Assembly (NCBI GenBank): GCA_002360455.1
Contig: DEQQ01000004.1
Span: forward strand, 1 to 12,959
Source of the DNA: Saprospiraceae bacterium UBA3362
GTDB lineage: Bacteria; Bacteroidota; Bacteroidia; Chitinophagales; Saprospiraceae
Direction of reading: 5' to 3'
DNA length: 12,959 bases
Of this stretch, positions 6,709-12,959 are shown piece after piece. The notes beneath the pieces are model-generated. The model was not told where the DNA came from, ran no database searches, and saw nothing but the letters and a program-made list of their open reading frames with translations. Numbering within the stretch: position 1 is the first letter of the stretch; each line of letters begins with the position of its first letter. A program made the translations under genes and the position numbers.

Positions 6709-6719
6709 AGATTTAGACA

Positions 6720-6974
6720 ATGGAAAGAAACTTGCGTAAACAAAAAACAGGAGTAGTAACCAGCAACAAGATGGATAAAACGATTGCAGTTACTGTTGCA
6801 AAAAGTATGCTACATCCAAAGTACGACAAATTTGTGAAAAAGTCTAAAAAGTACTTTGCACATGATGAAAAAAACGAATGTAACATTGGAGACTTAGTAA
6901 GAATAATGGAGACCAGACCATTATCAAAAAATAAGTCATGGAGATTAGTAGAAATTGTAAAGAAGGGCGAATAA
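6720..6974 (+). CDS. rpsQ: 30S ribosomal protein S17 (uS17)
   Basis: S17 is a primary 16S rRNA binder with an OB fold, important for early 30S assembly. The 84 residues equal the E. coli length. Evidence: MERNLRKQKTGVVTSNKMDKTIAVTV at the N-terminus, the HPKYDKFVKKSKKYFAHDE loop at about 32-50, and the family signature GDLVRIMETRPLSKNKSWR from residue 57. ATG 11 bases after rpmC and 33 bases before rplN; no intergenic signal is evident on either side. Confidence 0.98.
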   Translation: MERNLRKQKTGVVTSNKMDKTIAVTVAKSMLHPKYDKFVKKSKKYFAHDEKNECNIGDLVRIMETRPLSKNKSWRLVEIVKKGE

Positions 6975-7007
6975 TAAATTATTTTTAACTAGAAAAATTC
7001 ATCAGCG

Positions 7008-7373
7008 ATGATACAGCAAGAATCCAGATTGAAAGTTGCAGATAACAGTGGTGCCAAAGAAGTACTTTGTATTAGAGTATTAGGTGGTACTGCTCGAAGA
7101 TATGCTTCTGTTGGAGATAAAATTGTAGTTTCTGTAAAGTCCGCAACACCGGGTGGTGTGAAGAAAGGATCTGTATCCAAGGCGGTTATTGTTAGGACTA
7201 AGAAGGAAATAAGAAGAAAAGATGGATCATACATCCGTTTTGATGACAATGCAGTAGTTTTATTATCTGCTTCAGACGAGCCAAGAGGCACTCGTATTTT
7301 TGGCCCTGTAGCTCGTGAATTGAGAGAGAAAGATTATATGCGTATTGTTTCATTAGCACCGGAAGTGCTTTAA
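7008..7373 (+). CDS. rplN: 50S ribosomal protein L14 (uL14)
   Basis: L14 sits at the subunit interface, forms intersubunit bridges and is the docking site for the silencing factor RsfS. The product has 121 residues (E. coli 123). It starts MIQQESRLKVADNSGAKEVLCIRVLGG and has the family signature region around 59-85 (AVIVRTKKEIRRKDGSYIRF and DDNAVVLL), then EPRGTRIFGPVARELREK at 91-108. The ATG is in A/T-rich sequence 33 bases after rpsQ. Nothing unusual is seen. Confidence 0.98.
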   Translation: MIQQESRLKVADNSGAKEVLCIRVLGGTARRYASVGDKIVVSVKSATPGGVKKGSVSKAVIVRTKKEIRRKDGSYIRFDDNAVVLLSASDEPRGTRIFGPVARELREKDYMRIVSLAPEVL

Positions 7374-7393
7374 TTCTATAAAACAGTTAAATC

Positions 7394-7705
7394 ATGAAAC
7401 TGAAAATAAAAAAAGGAGATCAAGTTCAAGTGATATCCGGTTCTCAAAAGGGAAAAAAAGGAACCGTTTCTCAAGTGATCACAGAAAGTAACAGAGCAGT
7501 GGTGTCCGGTGTGAATATGGTTAAAAAGCATTTGAAACCTCAAAATAATAACCCGGGAAGCATCATTGACATGGAAGCCCCTTTGCATATTTCTAATCTT
7601 GCTTTGGTAGATCCAAAATCTGGTAAACCTACAAGAGTTGGAATCAAAGAAATGAATGGTAAAAAAGTAAGATATTCAAAAAAATCAGGAGAAATTATTA
7701 AGTAA
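7394..7705 (+). CDS. rplX: 50S ribosomal protein L24 (uL24)
   Basis: L24 is an assembly-initiator protein at the 5' end of 23S rRNA, near the tunnel exit. The 103 residues match the family (E. coli 104). The N-terminal KOW motif is plain: KIKKGDQVQVISGSQKGKKG at about 4-23. It is followed by VVSGVNMVKKHLKP and the MEAPLHISNLALVDPKSGKPTRVG segment at 60-83. Its TAA shares one base with the ATG of rplE (TAATG at 7703-7707), suggesting translational coupling. It is the first gene of the spc block, 20 bases after rplN. Confidence 0.98.
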   Translation: MKLKIKKGDQVQVISGSQKGKKGTVSQVITESNRAVVSGVNMVKKHLKPQNNNPGSIIDMEAPLHISNLALVDPKSGKPTRVGIKEMNGKKVRYSKKSGEIIK

Positions 7706-8262
7706 TGAGTTACGTACCGCGTCTTAAGACATATTACCGTGAGGCTGTTGTGCCAAATTTGCAAAAGACTTATAATTATAAGTCTGTGATGCAAGTACCA
7801 AGATTGGTCAAAATCACTATCAATCAAGGAATTGGTCAAGCTACTCAAGATAAAAAATTGGTCGATATAGCATTAGGAGAATTGGCCATTATCGCCGGCC
7901 AAAAGCCTATATCCACAAAATCTAAAAAAGCGATCTCAAACTTTAAGTTAAGAGAAAATATGCCTATCGGTGTAAAGGTGACTCTTCGGAATGAAAAAAT
8001 GTATGAGTTCCTAGATCGATTAATCACTGTGGCTTTACCACGTGTGCGCGACTTCAGAGGTATCAATGATAACAGTTTTGATGGCAGAGGAAATTATACC
8101 CTTGGCATCACAGAACAAATTATCTTTCCTGAGATCGACCTAGACAAAATCAATAAAATTGCAGGGATGGACATCACTTTTGTGACTACAGCTCAAACCG
8201 ATGGTGAAGCTTTTTCGCTGTTGAAAGAATTAGGTCTTCCTTTCAAAAATCAAAAGAATTAA
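7705..8262 (+). CDS. rplE: 50S ribosomal protein L5 (uL5)
   Basis: L5 binds 5S rRNA and takes part in the central protuberance and the bridge to the 30S head. The 185 residues are slightly longer than E. coli (179). Signature VPRLVKITINQGIG at 31-44; further conserved blocks are ITGQK-like IIAGQKPISTKSKKAISNFKLR at about 62-83, MPIGVKVTLR, LPRVRDFRGIN at 111-121, and the NYTLGITEQIIFPEI block from residue 130. The ATG overlaps the rplX stop by one base, the only overlap in the window. An AGGAG lies at 7687-7691 but is too far (13 bases) to be a likely ribosome binding site. Confidence 0.98.
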   Translation: MSYVPRLKTYYREAVVPNLQKTYNYKSVMQVPRLVKITINQGIGQATQDKKLVDIALGELAIIAGQKPISTKSKKAISNFKLRENMPIGVKVTLRNEKMYEFLDRLITVALPRVRDFRGINDNSFDGRGNYTLGITEQIIFPEIDLDKINKIAGMDITFVTTAQTDGEAFSLLKELGLPFKNQKN

Positions 8263-8268
8263 TCCAGT

Positions 8269-8538
8269 ATGTCAAAGAAATCTATTATAGCTAGACAAAT
8301 TAAGCGTGAAAAATTAGTTGCAAAATATGCAACTCTGCGTGAAAAGTTAAAGTCAGAAGGGAACTATGATGCTTTGGATAAACTTCCAAAAAACAGCTCT
8401 GCAGTAAGATTAAAAAACAGATGCCAATTAACTGGAAGGCCAAAGGGATTTATTAGAAGATTTGGAATATCAAGATATGCTTTCAGAATGATGGCATTGG
8501 ATGGAAAAATTCCGGGTGTAACCAAAGCAAGTTGGTAA
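8269..8538 (+). CDS. rpsN: 30S ribosomal protein S14 (uS14), zinc-free long form
   Basis: S14 is a 30S head protein assembled late, next to S3 and S10. The 89-residue product is the long C-minus type: it has a single cysteine (Cys52, in RCQLTGRPKG) and no CxxC pairs, so it cannot form the zinc ribbon of the short 61-residue S14. Evidence: MSKKSIIARQIKREKLVAKY at the start, an intact central insert DALDKLPKNSSAVRLKNR at about 34-51, and the C-terminal signature GFIRRFGISRYAFR through KIPGVTKASW. ATG is 6 bases after rplE. Confidence 0.98.
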   Translation: MSKKSIIARQIKREKLVAKYATLREKLKSEGNYDALDKLPKNSSAVRLKNRCQLTGRPKGFIRRFGISRYAFRMMALDGKIPGVTKASW

Positions 8539-8573
8539 TTTATTTAAATTAAGATTAAAGTACTTCGAAAATT

Positions 8574-8978
8574 ATGAACGTAACTGATCCAATAGCAGAT
8601 TTTCTTACTAGAATCAGAAATGCTCAACAAGCAGGCCATAGAATTGTGGATATTCCTGCATCAAATGAGAAAAAGAGAATCACAGAAATATTATATAACA
8701 ATGGTTATATCTTAAAATACAAATTTGAAGATACAGAAAATAAACAAGGATTAATCCGTATCGCCTTAAAGTACGATCCGGTGACCAAGTTGCCTGTGAT
8801 CAATTCTTTGCAAAGAGTGTCTACTCCGGGTAGAAGACAATACAGCGCAGTAGATGAGTTGCCTAAGGTCATCAATGGATTAGGAATTGCTATTATTTCT
8901 ACTTCCAAAGGAATCATGACAGATAAGCAAGCCAGAAAAGAAAATGTTGGCGGTGAAGTACTTTGTTTCGTTTATTAA
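8574..8978 (+). CDS. rpsH: 30S ribosomal protein S8 (uS8)
   Basis: S8 is a primary binder of the 16S rRNA central domain; in E. coli it also represses the spc operon by binding mRNA near the rplE start. It has 134 residues (E. coli 130). It opens with DPIADFLTRIRNAQQAG, and the conserved C-terminal region IISTSKGIMTDKQARKENVGGEVLC spans about 107-131, the STSKG loop being a main RNA contact. I could not recognise an S8-type target helix around the rplX-rplE junction by eye. It is 35 bases after rpsN and 12 bases before rplF. Confidence 0.98.
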   Translation: MNVTDPIADFLTRIRNAQQAGHRIVDIPASNEKKRITEILYNNGYILKYKFEDTENKQGLIRIALKYDPVTKLPVINSLQRVSTPGRRQYSAVDELPKVINGLGIAIISTSKGIMTDKQARKENVGGEVLCFVY

Positions 8979-8990
8979 TACTGAAAAACT

Positions 8991-9542
8991 ATGTCAAGAA
9001 TAGGAAAAAAATTAATTGACCTACCAAAAGGTGTAGATATACAAATCGGAAAAACTTCGGTAACTGTAAAAGGTCCAAAGGGTACTTTGACTCAATCCAT
9101 AGATCCTGAGATGAAAATCACAGTGGACAATGGAGTGTTGGAAGTTCAAAGACCATCAGAACAAAAAAGACATAAGGCTTTGCATGGATTGACAAGAGCA
9201 TTGATGTCTAATATGGTCACTGGAGTAACAGAAGGATTCAAAAGAGAAATGGAATTGGTAGGGGTAGGATATCGTGTTGCCAATACAGGAAACTTGTTGG
9301 AGATGTCTGTGGGGTATTCCCACCCAATTATGTTTGCTATTCCTGCTGAGTTAAAATTGGAAACTGTAACCGAGAAAGGACAAAATCCAAAAATTATCTT
9401 ATCAGGTTCCGATAACCAATTACTCGGTCAAATTTGTGCTAAAATCAGAGGTATGAAAGCTCCGGAACCATTCAAAGGCAAGGGTATTAAATTTAGTGGT
9501 GAGGTAATTAGAAGAAAAGCTGGAAAGACAGCAGGTAAATAA
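8991..9542 (+). CDS. rplF: 50S ribosomal protein L6 (uL6)
   Basis: L6 lies near the sarcin-ricin loop and factor-binding region of the 50S subunit. The 183 residues are slightly longer than E. coli (177). The duplicated fold is visible: the first repeat has MSRIGKKLIDLPKGVDIQI and VKGPKGTL, and the second has GVGYRVANTGNLLEMSVGYSHPI at about 91-113. The C-terminal signature PEPFKGKGIKFSGEVIRRKAGK runs from 158 to 179. The terminal KTAGK matches the basic tail usual in the family. 12 bases after rpsH. Confidence 0.98.
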   Translation: MSRIGKKLIDLPKGVDIQIGKTSVTVKGPKGTLTQSIDPEMKITVDNGVLEVQRPSEQKRHKALHGLTRALMSNMVTGVTEGFKREMELVGVGYRVANTGNLLEMSVGYSHPIMFAIPAELKLETVTEKGQNPKIILSGSDNQLLGQICAKIRGMKAPEPFKGKGIKFSGEVIRRKAGKTAGK

Positions 9543-9569
9543 AAAAAATAAAGCTTAAAATCGTTAGCA

Positions 9570-9920
9570 ATGAGCGTAACTAGAGCAGAAAAAAGACAAA
9601 AAGTTAAATACAGAATTCGCAAGAGAATTTCAGGAAATTCTGAAACTCCAAGATTGTCTGTGTTTAGGAGCAATACAACTGTGTATTGTCAATTGATTGA
9701 TGATACAAAGGGAAGCACTTTGGCTAGTGCTAGCAGCAAAGACAAAAGCATTGGCAAAATGAATAAAAGTGAACAAGCTAAAGCTGTCGGAAAATTGATT
9801 GCAGATAAAGCCAAATCACTCAACATTACCAAAGCGGTTTTTGATCGAAATGGATTTTTGTATCATGGAAGAGTCAAGGCTCTGGCTGATGGTGCAAGAG
9901 AAGCCGGTTTACAAATTTAA
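9570..9920 (+). CDS. rplR: 50S ribosomal protein L18 (uL18)
   Basis: L18 binds 5S rRNA together with L5 and helps attach it to the 50S subunit. The 116 residues equal the family norm (E. coli 117). Seen: a basic N-terminus (RAEKRQKVKYRIRKRI, 5-20), the first conserved strand PRLSVFRSNTTVYCQLIDD at 27-45, TLASASSKDK at 50-59, and the C-terminal core FDRNGFLYHGRVKALADGAREAGL at 91-114. The preceding gap (9543-9569) is A-rich with no recognisable signal. rpsE begins 25 bases downstream. Confidence 0.98.
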   Translation: MSVTRAEKRQKVKYRIRKRISGNSETPRLSVFRSNTTVYCQLIDDTKGSTLASASSKDKSIGKMNKSEQAKAVGKLIADKAKSLNITKAVFDRNGFLYHGRVKALADGAREAGLQI

Positions 9921-9945
9921 TTATCAATGACGTTCAAGAAAAATT

Positions 9946-10467
9946 ATGAATAAAGCACATATCGTTAGAGTAAATGCAACAGATTCTGAGCTAAAAGATA
10001 AACTTGTAGTCCTCAATCGTGTAGCCAAAGTGACCAAGGGTGGTAGAACTTTCAGTTTTTCTGCTTTGGTTGTTGTCGGAGATGGAAAAGGGGTTGTAGG
10101 GCATGGACTAGGAAAAGCAAGAGAAGTTGCAGATGCTATTAGCAAGGCAGTAGAAGATGCAAAGAAAAACTTGATTCGAGTAAGAATACACAAGGGTACT
10201 ATTTCTCATGAACAAAAGGGAAAGTATGGTGCAGGAAAAGTATTTATTAAACCAGCAGCAGATGGTACAGGAGTAATCGCAGGTGGGGCAATGCGCGCTG
10301 TATTGGAAATGGCCGGAGTACATAATGTATTAGCAAAATCAAATGGTTCTTCCAATCCTCATAATGTGGTAAAAGCTACATTGGATGCTTTGTCAAGGAT
10401 CAGAGGTCCTCATGAAATTGCAAAATCAAGAAGATTGGATGTTAAAAACGTTTTCGACGGTATCTAA
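9946..10467 (+). CDS. rpsE: 30S ribosomal protein S5 (uS5)
   Basis: S5 is at the mRNA entry side of the 30S subunit and affects fidelity (ram alleles) and spectinomycin sensitivity in E. coli. The 173 residues compare with 167 there. The double-stranded-RNA-binding-like domain spans about 19-83, with NRVAKVTKGGRTFSFSALVVVGDG at 24-47 and VVGHGLGKAREV at 50-61. The C-terminal domain has GTGVIAGGAMRAVLEMAGV and KSNGSSNPHNVVKATLDAL. The spectinomycin loop reads VAKVTKGGR; E. coli has Ser where this protein has Ala27. That is a lineage difference, and I do not infer resistance. 25 bases after rplR. Confidence 0.98.
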   Translation: MNKAHIVRVNATDSELKDKLVVLNRVAKVTKGGRTFSFSALVVVGDGKGVVGHGLGKAREVADAISKAVEDAKKNLIRVRIHKGTISHEQKGKYGAGKVFIKPAADGTGVIAGGAMRAVLEMAGVHNVLAKSNGSSNPHNVVKATLDALSRIRGPHEIAKSRRLDVKNVFDGI

Positions 10468-10478
10468 AACAAACAACA

Positions 10479-10658
10479 ATGGGTAAGATTAAAATAACTC
10501 AGAAAGTAAGCGTAATCAAAGCGAACCAAAGACAAAAAGATACGATTTCTGCTTTGGGATTAAGAAATGTACATGACTCTGTTGAGTTGGAAGCTACTCC
10601 TCAAATATTGGGAATGGTACAAAAGGTAAATCATTTAGTTGTTACTGAAAAAATATAA
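10479..10658 (+). CDS. rpmD: 50S ribosomal protein L30 (uL30)
   Basis: This 59-residue ORF lies in the gap between rpsE and rplO, exactly where bacterial L30 is expected. Translation starts MGKIKITQKVSVIKANQRQK and continues DTISALGLRNVHDSVELEAT, PQILGMVQKVNHLVVTEKI. The features that identify it are the K-I-x-I-T-x-x-x-S-x-I opening, the helix LGLRNVHDSVELEATPQILGMV matching the family pattern (L-G-L-x-x-x-x-x-x-V-x-x-x-x-T-P-x-x-x-G-M), and a final strand H-L-V-x-V-like (NHLVVTE). L30 packs on 23S rRNA domain II near 5S rRNA and is absent from some bacteria. ATG is 11 bases after rpsE; TAA at 10656-10658 leaves only 3 bases before rplO, suggesting coupled translation. Confidence 0.97.
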   Translation: MGKIKITQKVSVIKANQRQKDTISALGLRNVHDSVELEATPQILGMVQKVNHLVVTEKI

Positions 10659-10661
10659 AAA

Positions 10662-11117
10662 ATGGAACTGCATAATTTAAAACCGTCCAAAGGAGCTGTA
10701 AAGAAGAGAAAAAGAATTGCCAGAGGTGAAGGTTCCGGACATGGTGGTACAGCGACCAAAGGTCATAAGGGAATGAAAGCACGTTCCGGTGCAAGTACAA
10801 CAAAGTCTTTTGAAGGTGGTCAAACTCCATTGCAAAGAAGACTTCCTAAGGTTGGATTTAAAAATATCAACAGAATAGAATATGTTTATCTCAATGTTGA
10901 TCAACTTGGAGCAATAGCAGAGAAAAATAATATTTCTCAATTTGACCAAGATGTATATTCAAAATTAGGCATCTGTAGTAAAAACGAGCGTATTAAAATA
11001 TTAGGTAGAGGAGAATTAAACAAAGCACTTCAAATCAAAGCCGATGCTTGTACCGAATCAGCATTGAACAAGGTAAAAGCTGCCGGCGGATCCATTGAGG
11101 TAAATAGTGCAAAATAA
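10662..11117 (+). CDS. rplO: 50S ribosomal protein L15 (uL15)
   Basis: L15 is a large-subunit assembly protein with a long extended N-terminal arm reaching into rRNA. The 151 residues are near the family norm (E. coli 144). The arm is rich in Gly and Lys: RIARGEGSGHGGTATKGHKGMKARSG at about 18-43, then FEGGQTPLQRRLPKVGF at 50-66. The C-terminal globular domain has IKILGRGELNKALQIKADA at 111-129 and ends with the KVKAAGGSIEV strand. It begins 3 bases after rpmD and is followed by 40 A/T-rich bases, with no clear signal, before secY. Confidence 0.98.
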   Translation: MELHNLKPSKGAVKKRKRIARGEGSGHGGTATKGHKGMKARSGASTTKSFEGGQTPLQRRLPKVGFKNINRIEYVYLNVDQLGAIAEKNNISQFDQDVYSKLGICSKNERIKILGRGELNKALQIKADACTESALNKVKAAGGSIEVNSAK

Positions 11118-11157
11118 AAGCAGAATTTAAGTTTTAAGCCAAGAACAATTTTTTAGG

Positions 11158-12522
11158 ATGAAAAAATTCATTGAAACAATTAAAAATATTTGGAGTATAA
11201 AAGAGTTAAGAGACAAAATCACTTATACTTTAATACTTCTTTTGGTTTTTCGTGCAGGTTCATCCTTGGTTTTACCTGGCGTTGATTCTCAATTATTGGA
11301 GAAGGGAGCTAATGACTCCAACAGTTTGTTCGGGTTGATCAATACCTACACGGGTGGAGCTTTCAATCAAGCATCCATTTTTGCATTGGGTATTATGCCT
11401 TACATAACAGCTTCGATTATTGTTCAGCTATTAGGCTTCGCCGTTCCTTATTTCCAAAGATTACAACAAAAAGAAGGGGAAAGCGGAAGAAAGAAATTGA
11501 ACCAAATAACAAGAATTCTGACACTGTTGATTACAGTGGTACAAGGATCAGCTTACTTGACATACATTCAATCCATGGGTGTTGTTAACCCGGCAATGGG
11601 AACATTTATGTTTTGGCTTTGCAATAGTATTATCCTAGCTACAGGTACTATTTTTTGTATGTGGTTGGGAGAGAGAATTACAGATCGAGGAATTGGAAAC
11701 GGAACGTCGCTTATCATTATGACCGGTATTATTGCTGCGTTGCCTTCAGCCTTCGCATTCGAATTGCAATCGCAACTGTCATCCGGTGGACTAATCCTTT
11801 TTGTTTTCGAGATTATCATTTTATTTATCATCATTATTGCTTCCATCCTCATCGTACAAGGAGTAAGAAAAATTCCTATTCAATTTGCTAAGCGAATGGT
11901 AGGTAGAGGTTCTGGATCAATGCCAATGAATACAGATAGAGACTACATACCTTTAAAGGTAAATGCCGCTGGAGTAATGCCTATCATATTTGCTCAAGCA
12001 ATTACATTCTTGCCACTAACGGCAATCCAATTTTTGAGCGGAGATCAGGCAGCAGGCTCTAGTGGGATTTTGCAAACTTTGGCCGATTCCTATGGATTTT
12101 GGCATAATTTAATTACCTTTATTTTGGTTGTTGTCTTTACTTATATATACACAGCTTTGATTGTAAATCCGCAGAACTACGCCGAATATTTAAAGAGAAG
12201 CAATGCATTTATCCCGGGCATCAAACCGGGCGAAGATACAGAAGAGTATATCGACAATACAACGACCAGAATTACTTTACCGGGATCAATTTTCTTAGGA
12301 ATCATTACAATCCTTCCAGCTATAGCAGTCATTTTTGGTGTCAATACCAACTTTGCAAGATTCTTCGGAGGATCGTCTATATTAATTCTTGTAGGCGTTG
12401 TATTGGATACTTTAGCTATGATTGAATCCTATCTGTTGATGAAAAAATACGATGGATTGGTTAAATCAGGTAAAATAGAAGGCAGATCATCAACCGGTGG
12501 CTTGGCCTCTCCAATTCAATAA
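11158..12522 (+). CDS. secY: Protein translocase subunit SecY
   Basis: SecY is the channel of the SecYEG translocon in the cytoplasmic membrane. The 454 residues (E. coli 443) contain ten predicted hydrophobic spans at roughly 21-40, 72-98, 117-140, 148-172, 183-203, 210-236, 271-294, 313-338, 373-394 and 402-427. Signature 1, IFALGIMPYITASIIVQLL, is in span 2 (74-92). Signature 2, WLGERITDRGIGNGTSLII, follows span 4 (169-187). The C5 loop KRSNAFIPGIKPGEDTEEYI (346-365) keeps the Arg/Lys-rich ribosome- and SecA-contacting pattern. The plug region lies between spans 1 and 2 (about 54-71, including LFGLINTYTGGAFN). SecE and SecG are not in this window. Placement after rplO and directly before map, without adk, fits Bacteroidota. 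Confidence 0.99.
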   Translation: MKKFIETIKNIWSIKELRDKITYTLILLLVFRAGSSLVLPGVDSQLLEKGANDSNSLFGLINTYTGGAFNQASIFALGIMPYITASIIVQLLGFAVPYFQRLQQKEGESGRKKLNQITRILTLLITVVQGSAYLTYIQSMGVVNPAMGTFMFWLCNSIILATGTIFCMWLGERITDRGIGNGTSLIIMTGIIAALPSAFAFELQSQLSSGGLILFVFEIIILFIIIIASILIVQGVRKIPIQFAKRMVGRGSGSMPMNTDRDYIPLKVNAAGVMPIIFAQAITFLPLTAIQFLSGDQAAGSSGILQTLADSYGFWHNLITFILVVVFTYIYTALIVNPQNYAEYLKRSNAFIPGIKPGEDTEEYIDNTTTRITLPGSIFLGIITILPAIAVIFGVNTNFARFFGGSSILILVGVVLDTLAMIESYLLMKKYDGLVKSGKIEGRSSTGGLASPIQ

Positions 12523-12536
12523 ATTCGGTAGCCTCA

Positions 12537-12959
12537 ATGATTATTCTAAAGACCGAAGATGAAATTGAGCAAATCAAAATCAGCTGTTTATTAGTTAGTG
12601 ATACTTTAGCTTATATTGCTACCTTGCTAAGACCGGGTATAAGCCCGAAAGAACTAGATAATAAAGCCTACGAGTATATTAAAGATCATAAAGCAAGTCC
12701 ATCATTTTTAAATTACCGCGGGTTTCCTGCGAGCTTATGCATATCCAAGAATGAAGTGGTCGTGCATGGTATTCCGGACGACAAAGCTTTGCAAGATAAC
12801 GATCTTGTATCTGTAGACTGTGGAGTATATTTTCAAGGCTTTCATGGAGATTCGGCCTATACTTTTTGCTTAGGTGAACCCGAAGAAGCGATCATCAAAT
12901 TGTGCAAGATTACCAAGGAGAGCTTATACAAAGGCATCGATGAAGCTAAAGTTGGAAAC
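12537..12959 (+). CDS. map: Type I methionine aminopeptidase, 5' part (3' end outside window)
   Basis: This cytosolic dinuclear metalloenzyme removes the initiator Met from nascent proteins. The frame runs from ATG at 12537 to the window edge (141 codons, no stop). Seen: MIILKTEDEIEQIKISC at the start; LRPGISPKELDNKAYEYI at about 31-48; FPASLCISKNEVVVHGIP with His77 (E. coli His79); and the metal-ligand block VDCGVYFQGFHGDSAYTF with Asp94 and Asp105 (E. coli Asp97 and Asp108). The remaining ligands (one His, two Glu in the family) would lie beyond the edge. There is no N-terminal extension before the pita-bread core, as in the short type Ia form. It lies 14 bases after secY and is probably co-transcribed. 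Confidence 0.97.
   Translation, partial: MIILKTEDEIEQIKISCLLVSDTLAYIATLLRPGISPKELDNKAYEYIKDHKASPSFLNYRGFPASLCISKNEVVVHGIPDDKALQDNDLVSVDCGVYFQGFHGDSAYTFCLGEPEEAIIKLCKITKESLYKGIDEAKVGN

Noticed and set aside
7438..7466. Inverted repeat CGGTTC / GAACCG in rplX
   Set aside because: Only about six pairs with a loop of some 17 bases, inside coding sequence; easily by chance.
7687..7691. AGGAG as a ribosome binding site for rplE
   Set aside because: It is 13 bases from the ATG, within rplX codons, and the other genes lack such motifs; it is probably coincidence.
11655..11891. 78-codon + strand frame within secY
   Set aside because: It overlaps the certain SecY frame in another phase and has an odd Tyr/His/Cys-rich composition typical of a frame-shifted membrane gene.

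Overview
The window is a stretch of the universal ribosomal-protein supercluster from a bacterium, read entirely on the + strand. It starts inside fusA (EF-G). It then runs through the S10 and spc blocks without a break, in the order rpsJ-rplC-rplD-rplW-rplB-rpsS-rplV-rpsC-rplP-rpmC-rpsQ-rplN-rplX-rplE-rpsN-rpsH-rplF-rplR-rpsE-rpmD-rplO-secY, and ends inside map (methionine aminopeptidase). That is 24 protein genes: 22 complete and one cut at each edge. rpmD is only 59 codons long. No tRNA, rRNA, mobile element, CRISPR array or pseudogene is visible, and no gap between genes exceeds 86 bases.

The organism is most likely a member of the Bacteroidota. The DNA is AT-rich. Start codons are preceded by A/T-rich sequence with no convincing Shine-Dalgarno motif. 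fusA is followed directly by rpsJ with no tuf between them, and secY is followed directly by map with no adk between them. L2 reads His-Pro-Met where the E. coli protein has His-Pro-His, and S14 is the zinc-free long form. One intergenic -7-type box (TAnnTTTG) also fits. I cannot place it below phylum.

Layout: bases 1-1685 hold the 3' part of EF-G; 1713-5989 hold the S10 block (S10, L3, L4, L23, L2, S19, L22, S3); 6053-7373 hold L16, L29, S17 and L14; 7394-11117 hold the spc block (L24 to L15); 11158-12522 hold SecY; 12537 to the end hold the N-terminal part of methionine aminopeptidase. Spacers are mostly 3-40 bases, rplX and rplE overlap by one base, and no intrinsic terminator is visible, so long polycistronic transcription is likely. 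The products act together: ribosomal proteins build both subunits, EF-G drives translocation, SecY takes membrane and exported nascent chains, and Map trims the initiator Met.

The gene content is ordinary, and I do not see a new multi-gene system. The best lead is non-coding. The 86-base rpsJ-rplC gap, the longest in the window, can fold in the transcript into a 17-pair stem with a UUU loop. Five of its pairs are G-U, so it only works as RNA from the coding strand, and it lies just before a GTG-initiated rplC. Secondary points are an Arg/Asp/Gly-only tail on S3, a possible internal promoter before rplP, and a perfect GC-rich hairpin inside rplB.
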